A stretch of DNA of 64,000 nt from UBA2988 sp965237965 (GTDB taxonomy: Bacteria > Gemmatimonadota > Gemmatimonadetes > Longimicrobiales > Gaopeijiaceae), in NCBI GenBank assembly GCA_965237965.1, contig CBDEGT010000001.1, positions 806,001 to 870,000 on the forward strand, written 5' to 3'. Below, piece after piece: positions 53,907 through 62,175 of this stretch. The position numbers and the translations under genes were made by a program. Below the pieces are notes generated by a model. The model saw only the letters and a program-made list of their open reading frames with translations. It searched no databases and had not been told where the DNA came from. Each line of letters opens with the position of its first letter. Within the stretch, counting starts at the first letter, position 1.

Positions 53907-55187
53907 TCAACCACCCCCGAACGAGAGCGTGAACTGAGCCAGGCTCGTGCTCTCGAGCTCACCCCGGCGGACCGCCCCTGCAACCGAGAAATTTACTGGC
54001 CCTAGCGCCAACGAAGCTCCTCCAGCGAGCTCTACGGCGTCGGTCACGACGGCTACGCCGCCACGCACGTGCAACGCTCGGAGCCCACGATACTCCGCTC
54101 CGACACCGGCGTGGAACGCGGGCGCGAGCACGAGGCCCTCGCCGAAACGCTTCCTCACGTCGGCGGAGAGCGTGAGGTCTGCGGCCGCCTTCCACGCTCC
54201 CCCGACGGAGACGACGGGCTTAAAGCGCATGTCGTCCACGAGCTGGACGAGCGCGGGGGGAGCGGACGCCAGGGGCTGCTCGTCGAAGTCGGTGGAGCTC
54301 CCGTCCCGGTCGAGCAACACCGACCCGGCGCGGTAGGCAAGCTTGGCTTCGTCCCACGCGAACGTGTTGAGCAGGTTCCGGATGGTGATCCCCCCGCCGA
54401 AGGGGCCACGCTCGAATTGCGCTCCCAGGTCGAGGCCGAGTCCGGACCCGTTGTCCAAACCGTCCACGTTCTCGGCGATCGCGACGATCGGAAACTCGGC
54501 GCTGACCCGCAGCGGATCGCTCGTGACGGTTCCGGACTGCTCGCGGCCAGCCGCGAGCAAGTGTCCAATCGAGTACTTGAGCGTGGCGCCCAGCGCCAGC
54601 CTGCCGCCCGGAAGCGAAACGGGGAGGCCCAGGCTCGCGCTCGCCGTCGTGATCACGAAGGTCTGGAGGTCGGACCCGCCCAGAGTCAGGTCCGTCGCGC
54701 TCCCCGTGCGGCCCGCGTTCCCGAACAGGATAACCTCGAGCACGTCGGGCGAAAGGCTCATCGAAGCTGCCGCCACGGTGGAGAGCTGGAAGCCTACCGG
54801 ACCGACGGCAACCGCGAAGGCCGACACGTGCACCCCGGCGGTACCCGCCTGAGCGCCCCGCTCGGTCGCGCGCTCCATCCACTCCTCCCGGATGGCGGTG
54901 GGCACGACGACACCTTGGTAATCGGCGAGGTCGCCGAACGTGACCGGATGCAGCCCCAATCGGAGCTGGATCGGCAGAACGGCAAGCGCGAACCCCGAAC
55001 CGCCCATCCCGAGGCCGGCCGGGTTCATCGAGAGCGCAGCGAGCCCGCGCGCGGTCGCCGTCGCATTGCCCGCGAGCCCGAGCGTGACCGCACTTGCGTC
55101 GGCCAGCTGAGCCCCCGCCCGAGGCGGAGCGGGCGCCGTCGCCGCAAGCGCGATCGCCAGGCCCATCGCAGCTACACGAGTCCGCAT
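53907..55187 (-). CDS. PorV/FadL/TraF-like outer-membrane beta-barrel protein
   Basis: The protein is 426 aa from ATG 55187, which has AGGAA upstream. A signal peptide ends RAGAQ. The N-terminus of the mature part, VTLGLAGNATATARGLAALS followed by MNPAGLG, is the typical NPAG-type opening of FadL/PorV/PorQ-like barrels. Amphipathic strands continue to QFTLSFGGG. The ligand is unknown. In Bacteroidetes PorV works with type IX secretion, but no other T9SS gene is here, so that role is not implied. Confidence 0.72.
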   Translation of the reverse strand: MRTRVAAMGLAIALAATAPAPPRAGAQLADASAVTLGLAGNATATARGLAALSMNPAGLGMGGSGFALAVLPIQLRLGLHPVTFGDLADYQGVVVPTAIREEWMERATERGAQAGTAGVHVSAFAVAVGPVGFQLSTVAAASMSLSPDVLEVILFGNAGRTGSATDLTLGGSDLQTFVITTASASLGLPVSLPGGRLALGATLKYSIGHLLAAGREQSGTVTSDPLRVSAEFPIVAIAENVDGLDNGSGLGLDLGAQFERGPFGGGITIRNLLNTFAWDEAKLAYRAGSVLLDRDGSSTDFDEQPLASAPPALVQLVDDMRFKPVVSVGGAWKAAADLTLSADVRKRFGEGLVLAPAFHAGVGAEYRGLRALHVRGGVAVVTDAVELAGGASLALGPVNFSVAGAVRRGELESTSLAQFTLSFGGG

Positions 55188-55493
55188 GTGCTTTCCTAGC
55201 CGCCTATGGTGAGGCTGAGCTGTATTCTCGCGTCGATACCAAGGATCTGGCCCGGGCGGCAAGCGCACGAGCGCGGCCGAGGCACGTGACGACTCCGGTA
55301 CTTTGCTGTGGCTGAAGAGCTACGGGCTGGTCCGGCGACAGGGCAGAGGGCAGTATCATATGAGGCCCGACGGATCAACGAAGGGTCACGGGCCCGACGT
55401 CCGGCGGGGTTGCCGCGTTCGATCAAGTCGGGGGTACGGGATGTTGGGCCTGGTGACGGGGCCCCAAGCATCGATCTCGGGAGGCACGGAAGA

Positions 55494-55823
55494 ATGGGGG
55501 AGTACGGCCACCGGTTCGTCTCGGTCCTCACCCTGCTGGCAGGCGGGCTCGTGGTCTGGTTCTTGGGGGACACGCTTCTCGACCTCACTGCAGCCATCCT
55601 GTATCGACTGGGGCCCGTTTGGTCGCTGGCGCTGGTCGGGGTCGTCACCCTCTTACTGGCCACGGTCTGGATCCGCTATGGAGGCGCCGGCGCGCTCGGA
55701 CGCTGGGGTGTGACGATCAAGCCGGCTCGCCCGCCCGAGCCGGACTCGGTGAACCCGGCCCACGGGCGGGACCACGCCGACGCCGACCTCCCGGAAACGG
55801 GCGGGCGTCGCGGGCTGAGCTGA
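55494..55823 (+). CDS. Small two-helix membrane protein
   Basis: The protein is 109 aa from ATG 55494, with GGGAGG a little upstream. Two membrane helices (FVSVLTLLAGGLVVWFLGDT and VWSLALVGVVTLLLATVWI) are followed by a Pro/Asp-rich cytoplasmic tail. No family is recognised. The upstream open frame from 55308 lacks a plausible start. It is convergent with egtD, with only 32 nt between the two stops. Confidence 0.5.
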   Translation: MGEYGHRFVSVLTLLAGGLVVWFLGDTLLDLTAAILYRLGPVWSLALVGVVTLLLATVWIRYGGAGALGRWGVTIKPARPPEPDSVNPAHGRDHADADLPETGGRRGLS

Positions 55824-55855
55824 GGAAGGTAGACCTCAAGCGAATTGGCGCGGAA

Positions 55856-56857
55856 TTACCCGGTCCACTCCAGCAACCATACCGAGAACCATCCTCGCTC
55901 GTCGGTCCAGACCTGCTCGCTTCGCCACCCCGTCGACTCGGCGAGGGCGCGGAAGCCGGCGAGCGTGTACTTGTGCGAGAACTCGGTACGGATGAAATTA
56001 CCTGCAGCCAGATCGAACGCGACTGGGGCCTCGTCGGGCGTCGGGGCCGGCAGGGTGATGCGCGTCTCTTGTTCGCACACGAGCCGCATCTCGATCCGGC
56101 GTCGGTCCTCATCGTAGAAGGCACGGTGCTGGAACGCCTCGGGCTCGACCGCGCCACCGCACTCCCTACGGATGCGGTGCAGCAGGTTCAGATTGAACGC
56201 GGCCGTGACTCCCTTCGGGTCGTCGTACGCGCGCTCGAGCACGAGGCGGTCCTTGTGCAGGTCCGCGCCGATCAGAAGTCCCCCGCCGCGCCCGCACAAG
56301 CGTCCAATCCGCTGGAGAAACTCCTTGGCTTCGGCGGGCTCGAAGTTGCCGATCGTCGAGCCTGGGAAGAACGCAACCGTACGCTCGACGTCGGGATCGG
56401 GCTCCAGGAGCCGGAGGTCCGAGGTGTAGTCCGCACAAACGGGGGACACCTCGATCGCCGGGAAGCCCTCGGCCACGCGGAGGGCGAACTCGAGGAGCTG
56501 GGCGCGCGCAATATCCACCGGGAGGTAGGAGGTGGGTTCCTGGAGGTGCCGTAGCAGCTCCCAGGTCTTGCGCCCTCCCCCGCTGCCGAGCTCGACCAGC
56601 CGCACGCGCGGCCCGATCGCGTCGGCGATCTCGTCGCCCCGCAGGTTCAGGATGCACTGCTCCGTGCGCGTGAGGTAGTAGGCGTCGAGTCGGGTGATCT
56701 CCTCGAACAGGGCTGCCCCGCGGTCGTCGTAGAAGTACTTGGGAGGAATCGTTCGGGGGCGCGCGGCAAGGCCGACCCGCAGGTCCTCGAGAAATCGCGC
56801 CGGGGCAGGCTGGAGGTCGTAGAGTGTGATGCCGCTCGGTCCTGCGTCCGCCTTCAC
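55856..56857 (-). CDS. egtD: Histidine N-alpha-trimethyltransferase
   Basis: It methylates histidine to hercynine with SAM, step 1 of ergothioneine synthesis. The protein is 333 aa from GTG 56857, overlapping the egtB stop as GTGA. It shows PPKYFYDDRGAALFEEITRL, DAYYLTRTEQCIL, the SAM motif VELGSGGGRKT, YLPVDIA, FFPGSTIGNFEPAEA and LLIGADLHKD. NLLHRIRREC and SHKYTLAGFRALAE complete the family. It is the last gene of dsbD-egtB-egtD. Confidence 0.95.
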   Translation of the reverse strand: MKADAGPSGITLYDLQPAPARFLEDLRVGLAARPRTIPPKYFYDDRGAALFEEITRLDAYYLTRTEQCILNLRGDEIADAIGPRVRLVELGSGGGRKTWELLRHLQEPTSYLPVDIARAQLLEFALRVAEGFPAIEVSPVCADYTSDLRLLEPDPDVERTVAFFPGSTIGNFEPAEAKEFLQRIGRLCGRGGGLLIGADLHKDRLVLERAYDDPKGVTAAFNLNLLHRIRRECGGAVEPEAFQHRAFYDEDRRRIEMRLVCEQETRITLPAPTPDEAPVAFDLAAGNFIRTEFSHKYTLAGFRALAESTGWRSEQVWTDERGWFSVWLLEWTG

Positions 56858-58134
56858 GCGTCCCTGGCCAGACGCAGGCCGGTGAACTGCCAGGTCGCTT
56901 CGGGCGGGAAGAAGTTGCGATAGGTTGGGCGGATGTGACCGGCCGGGCTCGCGCAGGAGCCGCCGCGGAGCACGAGCTGGTTGCACATGAACTTCCCGTT
57001 GTACTCGCCCAGGGTGCCGGAGAGGGAGCGGAAGCCCGGATACGGCACGTACGGACTCTGCGTCCACTCCCACACGTCCCCGTACAGCTGTTGGACGCCC
57101 CTGGTGACAGGATCCGCCGCCGCCGGGTGCAGCCTCCCCTGCTCCGCGAAGTTCCCCGAGACCGGGACGTCGGACGCAGCCACCTCCCATTCCGCCTCGG
57201 TCGGAACGCGCGCGCCCGCCCAGCGCGCGTAGGCGTCCGCCTCGAAGTAGCTCAGATGCACCGCCGGCTCGGCACGATCGAGGGGACGCAAACCCGAGAG
57301 TGTGAAGAGCCACCACGCCCCGTCACGCTCCTCCCAGTAGAACGGCGCGCGCCAGCCGTTGGCCTCGACTACCTGCCATCCCAACGAGAGCCAGAGCTTG
57401 GGGCGGTCATAGCCACCGTCCTCCATGAACTCGAGGAACTCGCCGTTCGTGACCAACCGTGACCCCAGCGAGAACGGCTCGATATAGGTCCGATGACGGG
57501 GCATCTCGTTGTCGAAAGCGAACTCAGGACCTTCGTGCCCGATCCGTTCAAGGCCGCCTGCGAAGGAGATCCACTCCAGCGGTGACGGTTCGGCCCGCAC
57601 GGTCTCGGAAGGCCCGGCACCATCGTGATACGCGGGCCGCAGCGGGTTGACGGAAAGGACGTGCTTGATGTCGCTGAGGATGAGTTCCTGGTGCTGCTGC
57701 TCGTGGTGGAGTCCGAGCTCGACGAGCGGGGCGAGTCGCGCGACCAGCTCCGCGTCCTCGCATACCAGAAGATCGTGCACCGCACCGTCGACGTGGCGAC
57801 GATACGCCAACACTTCCGGAACGGTCGGACGGGAAATGTATCCGCGTTGCGCGCGGCAGTGTCGTGCCCCGGCCTGCGTGTAGTACGAGTTGAACAGAAA
57901 CGCGAAGGCCGGATTTGCCTCGGTGTAAGGAAGGCCGGAGGACTTCAGCACGAAGGTCTCGAAGAACCAACTCGTATGGGCCAGGTGCCACTTGGTGGGG
58001 CTCACGTCCGGCATGGACTGGATCACCTGATCTTCCGGCCCGAGCGGAGCGCACAGCCGCTCGGTGAAGCTCCTGACTTCGCTGTACCGGTGGAGTAGCG
58101 ACGAAACCGGGGAAGGTGCCACCAGCGTCGTCAC
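56854..58134 (-). CDS. egtB: Hercynine oxygenase (EgtB family, sulfoxide synthase)
   Basis: This Fe(II)/O2 enzyme joins hercynine with a thiol donor. The protein is 426 aa. An N-terminal DinB-like domain has His53 (HLAHTSWFFE) and H144/H148 in LHHEQQHQEL as iron ligands. The C-terminal FGE-sulfatase domain has EAEWEVAASDVPVSGNF and GGSCASPAGHIRPTYRNFFP. No egtA or egtC neighbours are seen, so it may use cysteine directly, as in two-gene ergothioneine clusters (inference). It overlaps dsbD and egtD by 4 nt each. Confidence 0.94.
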   Translation of the reverse strand: MTTLVAPSPVSSLLHRYSEVRSFTERLCAPLGPEDQVIQSMPDVSPTKWHLAHTSWFFETFVLKSSGLPYTEANPAFAFLFNSYYTQAGARHCRAQRGYISRPTVPEVLAYRRHVDGAVHDLLVCEDAELVARLAPLVELGLHHEQQHQELILSDIKHVLSVNPLRPAYHDGAGPSETVRAEPSPLEWISFAGGLERIGHEGPEFAFDNEMPRHRTYIEPFSLGSRLVTNGEFLEFMEDGGYDRPKLWLSLGWQVVEANGWRAPFYWEERDGAWWLFTLSGLRPLDRAEPAVHLSYFEADAYARWAGARVPTEAEWEVAASDVPVSGNFAEQGRLHPAAADPVTRGVQQLYGDVWEWTQSPYVPYPGFRSLSGTLGEYNGKFMCNQLVLRGGSCASPAGHIRPTYRNFFPPEATWQFTGLRLARDA

Positions 58135-60356
58135 GCCCCTGCCTCCTTCCCGTTGCCCGATGCCACTGCGACGGCTTCGATCACCGTGGCAGGCGTGAGC
58201 AGCGCGGGCAGCACGGCGGGCGGCGTCCTCGAGTCCGCCGGATAGAAGACGTACAAGGGCACCCCGCTCCGGCCGAAGGAACCCAGAGCCTCCGGGATCA
58301 CCGGATCACGGTTTGTCCAGTCGGCGCGCAGGAGCGCGACGTCGGCCTCGGCCAGCGCGCTTCGGACGGCGCCGCTGCTGAATGCGACTCTCTCGTTGAC
58401 CTGGCACGTGAGGCACCATGCGGCGGTGAACTCCACGAAGACCGGGCGCCCGTCCGCGCGCAGCTCCACCACCCGTTCTGGCGCGAACGCCTCCCAGTCG
58501 AGCGCCCCGGACTCGACCGCCGGCCCTCCGGGAGCGCCGCCCTGCGCGGCACCCAGCGCGGTGACCAGAGCGAGCGTGGCGGCTCCGGCCGGGAGCAGCC
58601 ACGACGCGCGCGTGGACGTCGGCCGCGGGCGACCCGCGCTCCACGCAGCCACACCGACGAACGCGAGAGCGAACAGGAGGAGGGCGGTCGCGTCGACCCC
58701 GACTTGACGTCCGAACACCCACACCAGCCAAACGACCGAGAAGTAGAGGGGAAAGGCGAGCGCCTGCTTCAGCCCGACCATCCATGCGCCGGGCCTCGGC
58801 AGCCGTCGGAGCAGGCCGGGAGCGTTCGCCAACAGCACGTACGGCGAGGCCAGGCCGATGCCGAGCCCGGTGAACACCGCGAGCCCGACGTGCGGTGGCT
58901 GCACCAGGGCGTAGCCCAGCGCCGCGCCCATGAACGGAGCGGTACACGGGGTAGCGACGACGACAGCCAGCCCTCCCGTGAGGAAAGAGTCACGGTAGCT
59001 GTCGTCGCTGCCGACGGCTCCGAGACGCGTCATGCCCAGACCGAGCTCGAACACACCCGACAGGTTCAGGCCGAGCGCGAACAACAAGAGCGCGAGCACC
59101 GCCACCACCGGAGGGGACTGAAGCTGGAATCCCCACCCCAGGCTCTGCCCGGCCGCCCGTAATCCGAAAAGCAAACCGGCGAGCAGCCAAAGCGACAGCA
59201 AGACTCCCCCCGCAAACGCGAGCCCGTGGCGACGGGTGCGCCGCGGCTCGGCGCCGCCCTGCTGCACGAAGCCCATGACCTTCACCGCAAGCACCGGGAA
59301 AACACAGGGCATGAGGTTGAGGAGGAGACCGCCCGCGAGCGCCGAGAGCAGCGCCATCCACAGGCCCAATCCGACCGTTGTGCCCCCCGCTGCAGTCGCC
59401 GTCGCTGCCGTGATACCGCCGGTCACGAGCGCCGCTGGGCCGAGCAGCGCGGCGAGGGCCAGCGTCGCTTCATCGTCTTGCGACGACTCCACCGTGAACT
59501 CGAGCGCCCATGCGGTGCCGTGATCCACACCCGCGTCGGCCGTCAGGAGACCACGCAGACCCCGGGCCGGTGCATCCGCGAATTGAGACCCCGTCACGAA
59601 CATGCGTAGCGCACTTCCCCGTGGGAGCACGCGCTGGGGCGCGGCATGCTCGAGGAGCCCGATCTCCTCGACGAAGAAGTACGGTCTGAGTAGCACCTCG
59701 CCAGCGGCCGGAATCACCTCCAGGACGTAGCCACCCTCCACCGACCAAGCGCGCGTGCGCCAACCGTTCGCCTGCGCGGGAAGCCGCCTACGGGTGGCCG
59801 CGATCAGGTCGGCGGCGCGTCCGCCCGCATCCCTGCTCCCCTCCACACCCAAGGCGACCTCGGCCTCACCCATCGCTGGCAGGCAGATGTCCGCGCACAC
59901 CAACCATTCCGCTGCGACACCGATCACGACGGGTTCTTCGGGTATGGATTCCGGCGGCGTTATCCGGGCGAGGACCACCAGCTCGTCCTCATAGCCGTAA
60001 CTCATCAGGGGTGGCGCGGGGATGCGCTTCGGCACGGGGAACTCGAGCGGCGCGGCCTGAAACCCGCTGGGCAGATCCCACGCCACCACGAGCGGGAGCC
60101 CAGCGTCACCCCCGTTCAGCCAATACATGTGCCATCCGGGCTCCAGCGCGATGCGGAGCGCCACCGTGAGGTCCTCGCCCGATCGTGCAGAAGCGGCCTC
60201 AACGATCAGCTCCATCTCGCTGTACGGGCTGAGATCTTCGGGGTCGAGGTCCTGTGCCCGCGAGGACTCTGCCACCAGCAGGGCCGCAACCGGCAGGAGA
60301 AGCCGTCCGAACCCGCCAGGGAGCCTCTTCCAGGACTTGCCTCGATTAATCACCAT
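58131..60356 (-). CDS. Thiol:disulfide interchange protein DsbD-like
   Basis: The protein is 741 aa from ATG 60356, preceded by GGAGAG. A signal peptide ends SSRAQ. The N-terminal periplasmic domain contains WLVCADICLP, the Cys pair of the DsbD alpha-like domain. Eight or so membrane helices follow, with the paired Cys in NLMPCVFPVLAVKVMG and VVATPCTAPFMGAALG. The C-terminal thioredoxin-like domain has AAWCLTCQ. It passes electrons from cytoplasmic thioredoxin to the periplasm. It heads the operon with egtB and egtD. Confidence 0.93.
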   Translation of the reverse strand: MVINRGKSWKRLPGGFGRLLLPVAALLVAESSRAQDLDPEDLSPYSEMELIVEAASARSGEDLTVALRIALEPGWHMYWLNGGDAGLPLVVAWDLPSGFQAAPLEFPVPKRIPAPPLMSYGYEDELVVLARITPPESIPEEPVVIGVAAEWLVCADICLPAMGEAEVALGVEGSRDAGGRAADLIAATRRRLPAQANGWRTRAWSVEGGYVLEVIPAAGEVLLRPYFFVEEIGLLEHAAPQRVLPRGSALRMFVTGSQFADAPARGLRGLLTADAGVDHGTAWALEFTVESSQDDEATLALAALLGPAALVTGGITAATATAAGGTTVGLGLWMALLSALAGGLLLNLMPCVFPVLAVKVMGFVQQGGAEPRRTRRHGLAFAGGVLLSLWLLAGLLFGLRAAGQSLGWGFQLQSPPVVAVLALLLFALGLNLSGVFELGLGMTRLGAVGSDDSYRDSFLTGGLAVVVATPCTAPFMGAALGYALVQPPHVGLAVFTGLGIGLASPYVLLANAPGLLRRLPRPGAWMVGLKQALAFPLYFSVVWLVWVFGRQVGVDATALLLFALAFVGVAAWSAGRPRPTSTRASWLLPAGAATLALVTALGAAQGGAPGGPAVESGALDWEAFAPERVVELRADGRPVFVEFTAAWCLTCQVNERVAFSSGAVRSALAEADVALLRADWTNRDPVIPEALGSFGRSGVPLYVFYPADSRTPPAVLPALLTPATVIEAVAVASGNGKEAGA

Positions 60357-60517
60357 CGCAGAGCTCTCCGCTTGGTCCCGCGCCACGCAGGCCGACTCGC
60401 CAGGTCCCAGACGTCCGGTTCCGCGGAACCTTCGGCGCATGTACAATACTTAGAGTACGTCTTACCCTGTCATGAAGCACCGAATCATAAAGCACCGAAC
60501 CCACGCGTGAGGTTCCC

Positions 60518-60886
60518 ATGCGTTCAGCCACACCCTTCCTGATCGCGGCCCTTCTCATGGCGGGGTCGCTCGAGGCGCAGTCCCTGCGGCGCGACACCGA
60601 GCTGCTCGTGGTCTCGGTGGACGCGGAGCGGGAAACCCGGATGACCGTCACACGGTTGACGCAGGACGGCGCGGGACCCGATTTCCGGTTCCTGATGGAT
60701 GTCGAGCATGCCGTGATCGACCGCTACGGCATCCTCAACGAGAGGGGAACGCGGAGGGGGATTCCGCATCCGGCCACGTACGTGATCGACAAGCAGGGCG
60801 TGGTCCGCTGGCGGGACGTCCAGACCGACTACCGGATCCGGCCAAGCAACGAGCAGGTCCTGGCCGGGCTCCAGACCCTAAGGTGA
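60518..60886 (+). CDS. Redoxin (AhpC/TSA-like) remnant without the catalytic Cys region
   Basis: The protein is 122 aa. It starts with a signal peptide (LIAALLMAGSLEAQ) and then enters at mid-fold of a peroxiredoxin-like protein: ELLVVSVDAERETRM, FRFLMDVEHAVIDRYGILNE, ATYVIDKQGVVRWRDVQ. The usual N-terminal half with the catalytic Cys is absent and the protein has no Cys at all. It looks like a truncated redoxin refitted with, or retaining, an export signal. It may be a pseudogene or have a structural role. Its stop overlaps a GTG by GTGA ahead of the DUF2911 gene. Confidence 0.6.
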   Translation: MRSATPFLIAALLMAGSLEAQSLRRDTELLVVSVDAERETRMTVTRLTQDGAGPDFRFLMDVEHAVIDRYGILNERGTRRGIPHPATYVIDKQGVVRWRDVQTDYRIRPSNEQVLAGLQTLR

Positions 60887-60945
60887 ACGTGTCTCTGCTA
60901 CCGCCGATGCGCGGCTACTCGATGCCTCGACCCGCGAGGAGCTCG

Positions 60946-61479
60946 ATGATGAACCGTACTCTTTCGCTGCTGACTTTCCTCACCGCGGTCCCCGCCGCGG
61001 CCGCTGCGCAGGAGCTCCCCAGACCCCGCCCGAGCCAGCACGGCGAGGTCTCGCAGGAAGTGGCTCTGACTACGGTTACGGTCGGATACGATCGGCCCGT
61101 CGCGCGCGGACGTGAGCTGTACGGAGGGATCGTGGACTGGGACGTGGTCGCCGCACCAGGTGCGAACCGCGCCACCTGGATCGAGTTCTCGACGCCGCTG
61201 ACCTTCGAGGGCACACGGGTCGCGGCGGGCCGCTATGGGCTGTGGCACATCCCCCACGAGTCCGAGCCCTGGGAGGTGATCCTGGTGAGGGACTGGGACA
61301 CACACCACAGCTACTTCCCGTCCGAGAGCGAGGAAGTGCGCGTACGCGTGCCGGTGGAAGCCGGAGCTCACATGGAGACTCTCGCGTTCTACTTCCCCGT
61401 GGTGGGCCCGTACGAGACCCTCCTCCGGCTTCACTGGGGCACGACCATCCTGCCGCTGCGGATCGAGGTGCCGCGGTAA
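60946..61479 (+). CDS. DUF2911 family secreted protein
   Basis: The protein is 177 aa from ATG 60946, with GAGGAG 4 nt upstream. A GTG at 60883 is in frame, but the signal peptide (LSLLTFLTAVPAAAAAQ) fits the later start. The mature part shows the DUF2911 pattern: RPSQHGEVSQEVALTTVTVG, YDRPVARGRELYGGIV, GANRATWIEFSTPLTFEG, and AAGRYGLWHIPHE. These proteins are common in Bacteroidetes and Gemmatimonadota and have no assigned function. Confidence 0.88.
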   Translation: MMNRTLSLLTFLTAVPAAAAAQELPRPRPSQHGEVSQEVALTTVTVGYDRPVARGRELYGGIVDWDVVAAPGANRATWIEFSTPLTFEGTRVAAGRYGLWHIPHESEPWEVILVRDWDTHHSYFPSESEEVRVRVPVEAGAHMETLAFYFPVVGPYETLLRLHWGTTILPLRIEVPR

Positions 61480-61585
61480 GAGCGACTCGAGTCGGCCTCG
61501 GGGAACCGTTCGGCCGCGCGATTCCTTTTGGAGTCGAGAGGGCTCAAAGGGAACCGGGCCCGACACCCCGAGTCGGAGGAGAACG

Positions 61586-62038
61586 ATGAGCATCAAGATC
61601 GGGCAGGCGGTCGCGGGCGGCGTGGCCGGGACGGCGGCGATGACCGCCGTGGGCCTCTGGGTGGCGCCGCTGATGGGCATACCACCCATGAACCCGGCGA
61701 ACATGCTGGCGGGACAGATGGGTGGCAGCCTCGCCATCGGCTGGATCATGCACTTCATGATCGGAACGATCCTCGCACTCATCTACTCGTTCGTGGCACC
61801 CTACCTGGTGGGACCGCCGGCACTCCGAGGGGCGCTCTACGGGGTCGCTCCGTTCCTGCTCGCGCAGATCGCCGTCATGCCGATGATGGGGATGCCGATC
61901 TTCTCTGGCTCGATGGCGCTGGCCATGGGCAGCCTGATCGGCCACCTGATCTACGGCGCGATCGTGGGCACCGTATACGGCGACGTAAGCGATCCACTCC
62001 CCGCGGGCGGTGGGATCCAAACCGCGGCGGCACGCTGA
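61586..62038 (+). CDS. Small membrane protein, function unknown
   Basis: The protein is 150 aa with four membrane helices (VAGGVAGTAAMTAVGLWVAP, GWIMHFMIGTILALIYSFVA, GVAPFLLAQIAVMPMMGMP, SLIGHLIYGAIVGTVYG). It is unusually rich in Met and Gly. The pattern resembles small DUF6789-like membrane proteins, but I am not sure. GGAGG-like GGAGGAGAACG precedes the ATG. A 12-bp hairpin follows the stop. Confidence 0.65.
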   Translation: MSIKIGQAVAGGVAGTAAMTAVGLWVAPLMGIPPMNPANMLAGQMGGSLAIGWIMHFMIGTILALIYSFVAPYLVGPPALRGALYGVAPFLLAQIAVMPMMGMPIFSGSMALAMGSLIGHLIYGAIVGTVYGDVSDPLPAGGGIQTAAAR

Positions 62039-62051
62039 CCGAACACGTCGA

Positions 62052-62080
62052 CGCGCGTCGCGCACTCGGCGCGACGCGCG
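62052..62080. terminator. 12-bp perfect hairpin between convergent genes
   Basis: CGCGCGTCGCGC (62052-62063) pairs exactly with 62069-62080 across a 5-nt loop, 14 nt after the upstream stop. It serves the gap before the convergent permease gene (stop at 62176). It has no T-run. The remaining 95 nt of the gap look empty. Confidence 0.5.
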
Positions 62081-62175
62081 GTGGGCGGCCGGGGCCGCCG
62101 GCCGAGCGATCGGGCTCAACCACCTCTTCATGACCCTGGCGCGAGCACGGTCTCGGCACCGCAAAGATCAACGAG

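Noticed and set aside
58131..59162. Long plus-strand frame opposite dsbD (58116-59162)
   Set aside because: An antisense shadow of a well-conserved DsbD protein, rich in Arg/Glu/Gln with no motifs.
60476..60506. Direct repeat of AAGCACCGAA before the redoxin remnant
   Set aside because: Only two short copies with no nearby features; likely chance.
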